From Peronospora farinosa (taxonomy: Eukaryota > Oomycota > Peronosporomycetes > Peronosporales > Peronosporaceae), in contig CANTFK010000481.1 in the NCBI GenBank assembly GCA_947646735.1, positions 1-17,856 of the forward strand: 17,856 bases of DNA, written 5' to 3'. The notes under the pieces are model-generated. The model was not told where the DNA came from and ran no database searches. It saw only the letters and a program-made list of their open reading frames with translations. Below, in pieces: positions 17,401 through 17,856 of this stretch. A program made the position numbers and the translations under genes. The stretch's first letter is position 1; each line of letters begins with the position of its first letter.

Positions 17401-17856
17401 CGCGTTTGAGGCGCGGCGCGAGAAGTCAGTGCTGGAGGATCGTATATCGGCTCAGGGCGAGCGGCTGCAGTAATGTTCAGACGCAGCAGTATGCCCTGGC
17501 GGCAGCGCGCGAAGGAGATGATCGTGTTTGAGGCGCGGCGCGAGAAGTCAGTGCTGGAGGATCGTATATCGGCTCAGGGCGCGCGGCGGCAGAAATTTAG
17601 ACGCAGTAGAATGCCCTGGCGGCAGCGCGCGCGGAGGAGATGATCGCGCTTGAGGCGCGGCGCGAGAAGTCAGTGCTGGGGGATCGTATATCGGCTCAGG
17701 GCGCGCGGCGGCAGTAATGTTCAGACGCAGTAGAATGCCCTGGCGGCAGCGCGCTCGGGGGAGATGATCGCGCTTGAGGCGCGGCGCGAGAAGTCAGTGC
17801 TGGAGGATTGTATATCGGATCAGGGCGCGCGGCGGCAGTAATGTTCAAACGCAGTA
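14413..17856 (+). repeat. Right GC-rich minisatellite array, ~29 units
   Basis: Mirror of the left array, 14 units shorter. The unit reads agaagtcagtg ... cagacgcag ... gaggagaaggac on the + strand, which is the coding orientation of the gag-like fragment. Inner units (14413 to about 16150) carry gtgcggaagtatcg and outer units gtgctggaggatcg. The array runs off the end of the window. Units of 122 or 124 bp shift the reading frame at every repeat, so the many 60-270-codon ORFs here are not treated as genes. Confidence 0.95.

Larger units (their letters stand above)
9762..17856. repeat. Right arm of giant inverted repeat
   Basis: Mirror of the left arm. It carries seven rather than five copies of the 182-bp repeat, but lacks a 1716-bp block of 14 minisatellite units present on the left (left units from 1037 to 2753). 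It also lacks one GC dinucleotide near 15234-15241 and another near 15474-15482, and one G in the run at 16774-16777. Homology runs to within 8 bases of the window end. Confidence 0.97.

Noticed and set aside
14413..17856. CRISPR array, because of regular spacing
   Set aside because: Units are contiguous and homologous over their whole 122-124 bp, with no unique spacers, in a eukaryotic transposon context.
1..17856. Foldback-type transposon, whose long inverted ends are made of tandem repeats
   Set aside because: Considered because arms hold tandem arrays, but the arms also contain a degraded gypsy element and no transposase or target-site duplication is visible. An inverted segmental duplication explains the data better.

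Overview
The window is one very large inverted repeat. A left arm (1-9444) is repeated in reverse complement as a right arm (9762-17856) around a 317-bp AT-rich unpaired spacer (9445-9761). The content is eukaryotic mobile-element debris: decayed Ty3/gypsy retrotransposon gag-like and pol fragments, LTR-like tandem repeats and a GC-rich minisatellite. No intact gene, tRNA, rRNA or bacterial-type operon is visible. The pol wording, with its alanine- and glutamine-rich coiled coil, resembles gypsy elements of oomycetes such as Phytophthora. That assignment is recognition from memory, not a search result, so it is only moderately secure.

Layout from the centre outwards, read on the right arm in + orientation (the left arm is the mirror on the - strand): (1) 9762-10366, an AT-rich segment with a ~94-bp tandem duplication and a doubtful 70-codon ORF; (2) 10367-11568, seven copies of a 182-bp tandem repeat, each with a TATAAATA motif (the left arm has five copies, 8002-8839); (3) 11531-12111, one full and one partial copy of a ~397-bp GGATCA-rich unit that looks like a retroelement LTR/leader and from which the 182-bp repeat was probably derived; (4) 12112-14063, a gypsy remnant: broken gag-like coiled coil joined by internal deletion to the end of reverse transcriptase, RNase H, integrase core and integrase C-terminus, with stops, frame changes and lost catalytic residues; (5) 14064-14337, noncoding sequence with three stem-loops, possibly an LTR; (6) 14338-17856, a minisatellite of 122/124-bp units. 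About 29 units lie in the right arm and about 43 in the left arm (1-5157).

The minisatellite unit is recognisably the same sequence as the single gag-like coiled-coil segment at 12310-12440. The array therefore appears to be a retrotransposon coding segment that amplified as a satellite and lost its frame.

The arms agree almost base for base. The differences found by hand are two extra 182-bp units on the right, fourteen extra minisatellite units on the left, two lost GC dinucleotides and one lost G on the right, and one substitution near the centre. Either the inverted duplication is recent or kept alike by gene conversion, or it is an assembly or fold-back artefact. If it is real and transcribed through the centre, it would give a hairpin RNA of many kilobases that includes retrotransposon sequence.
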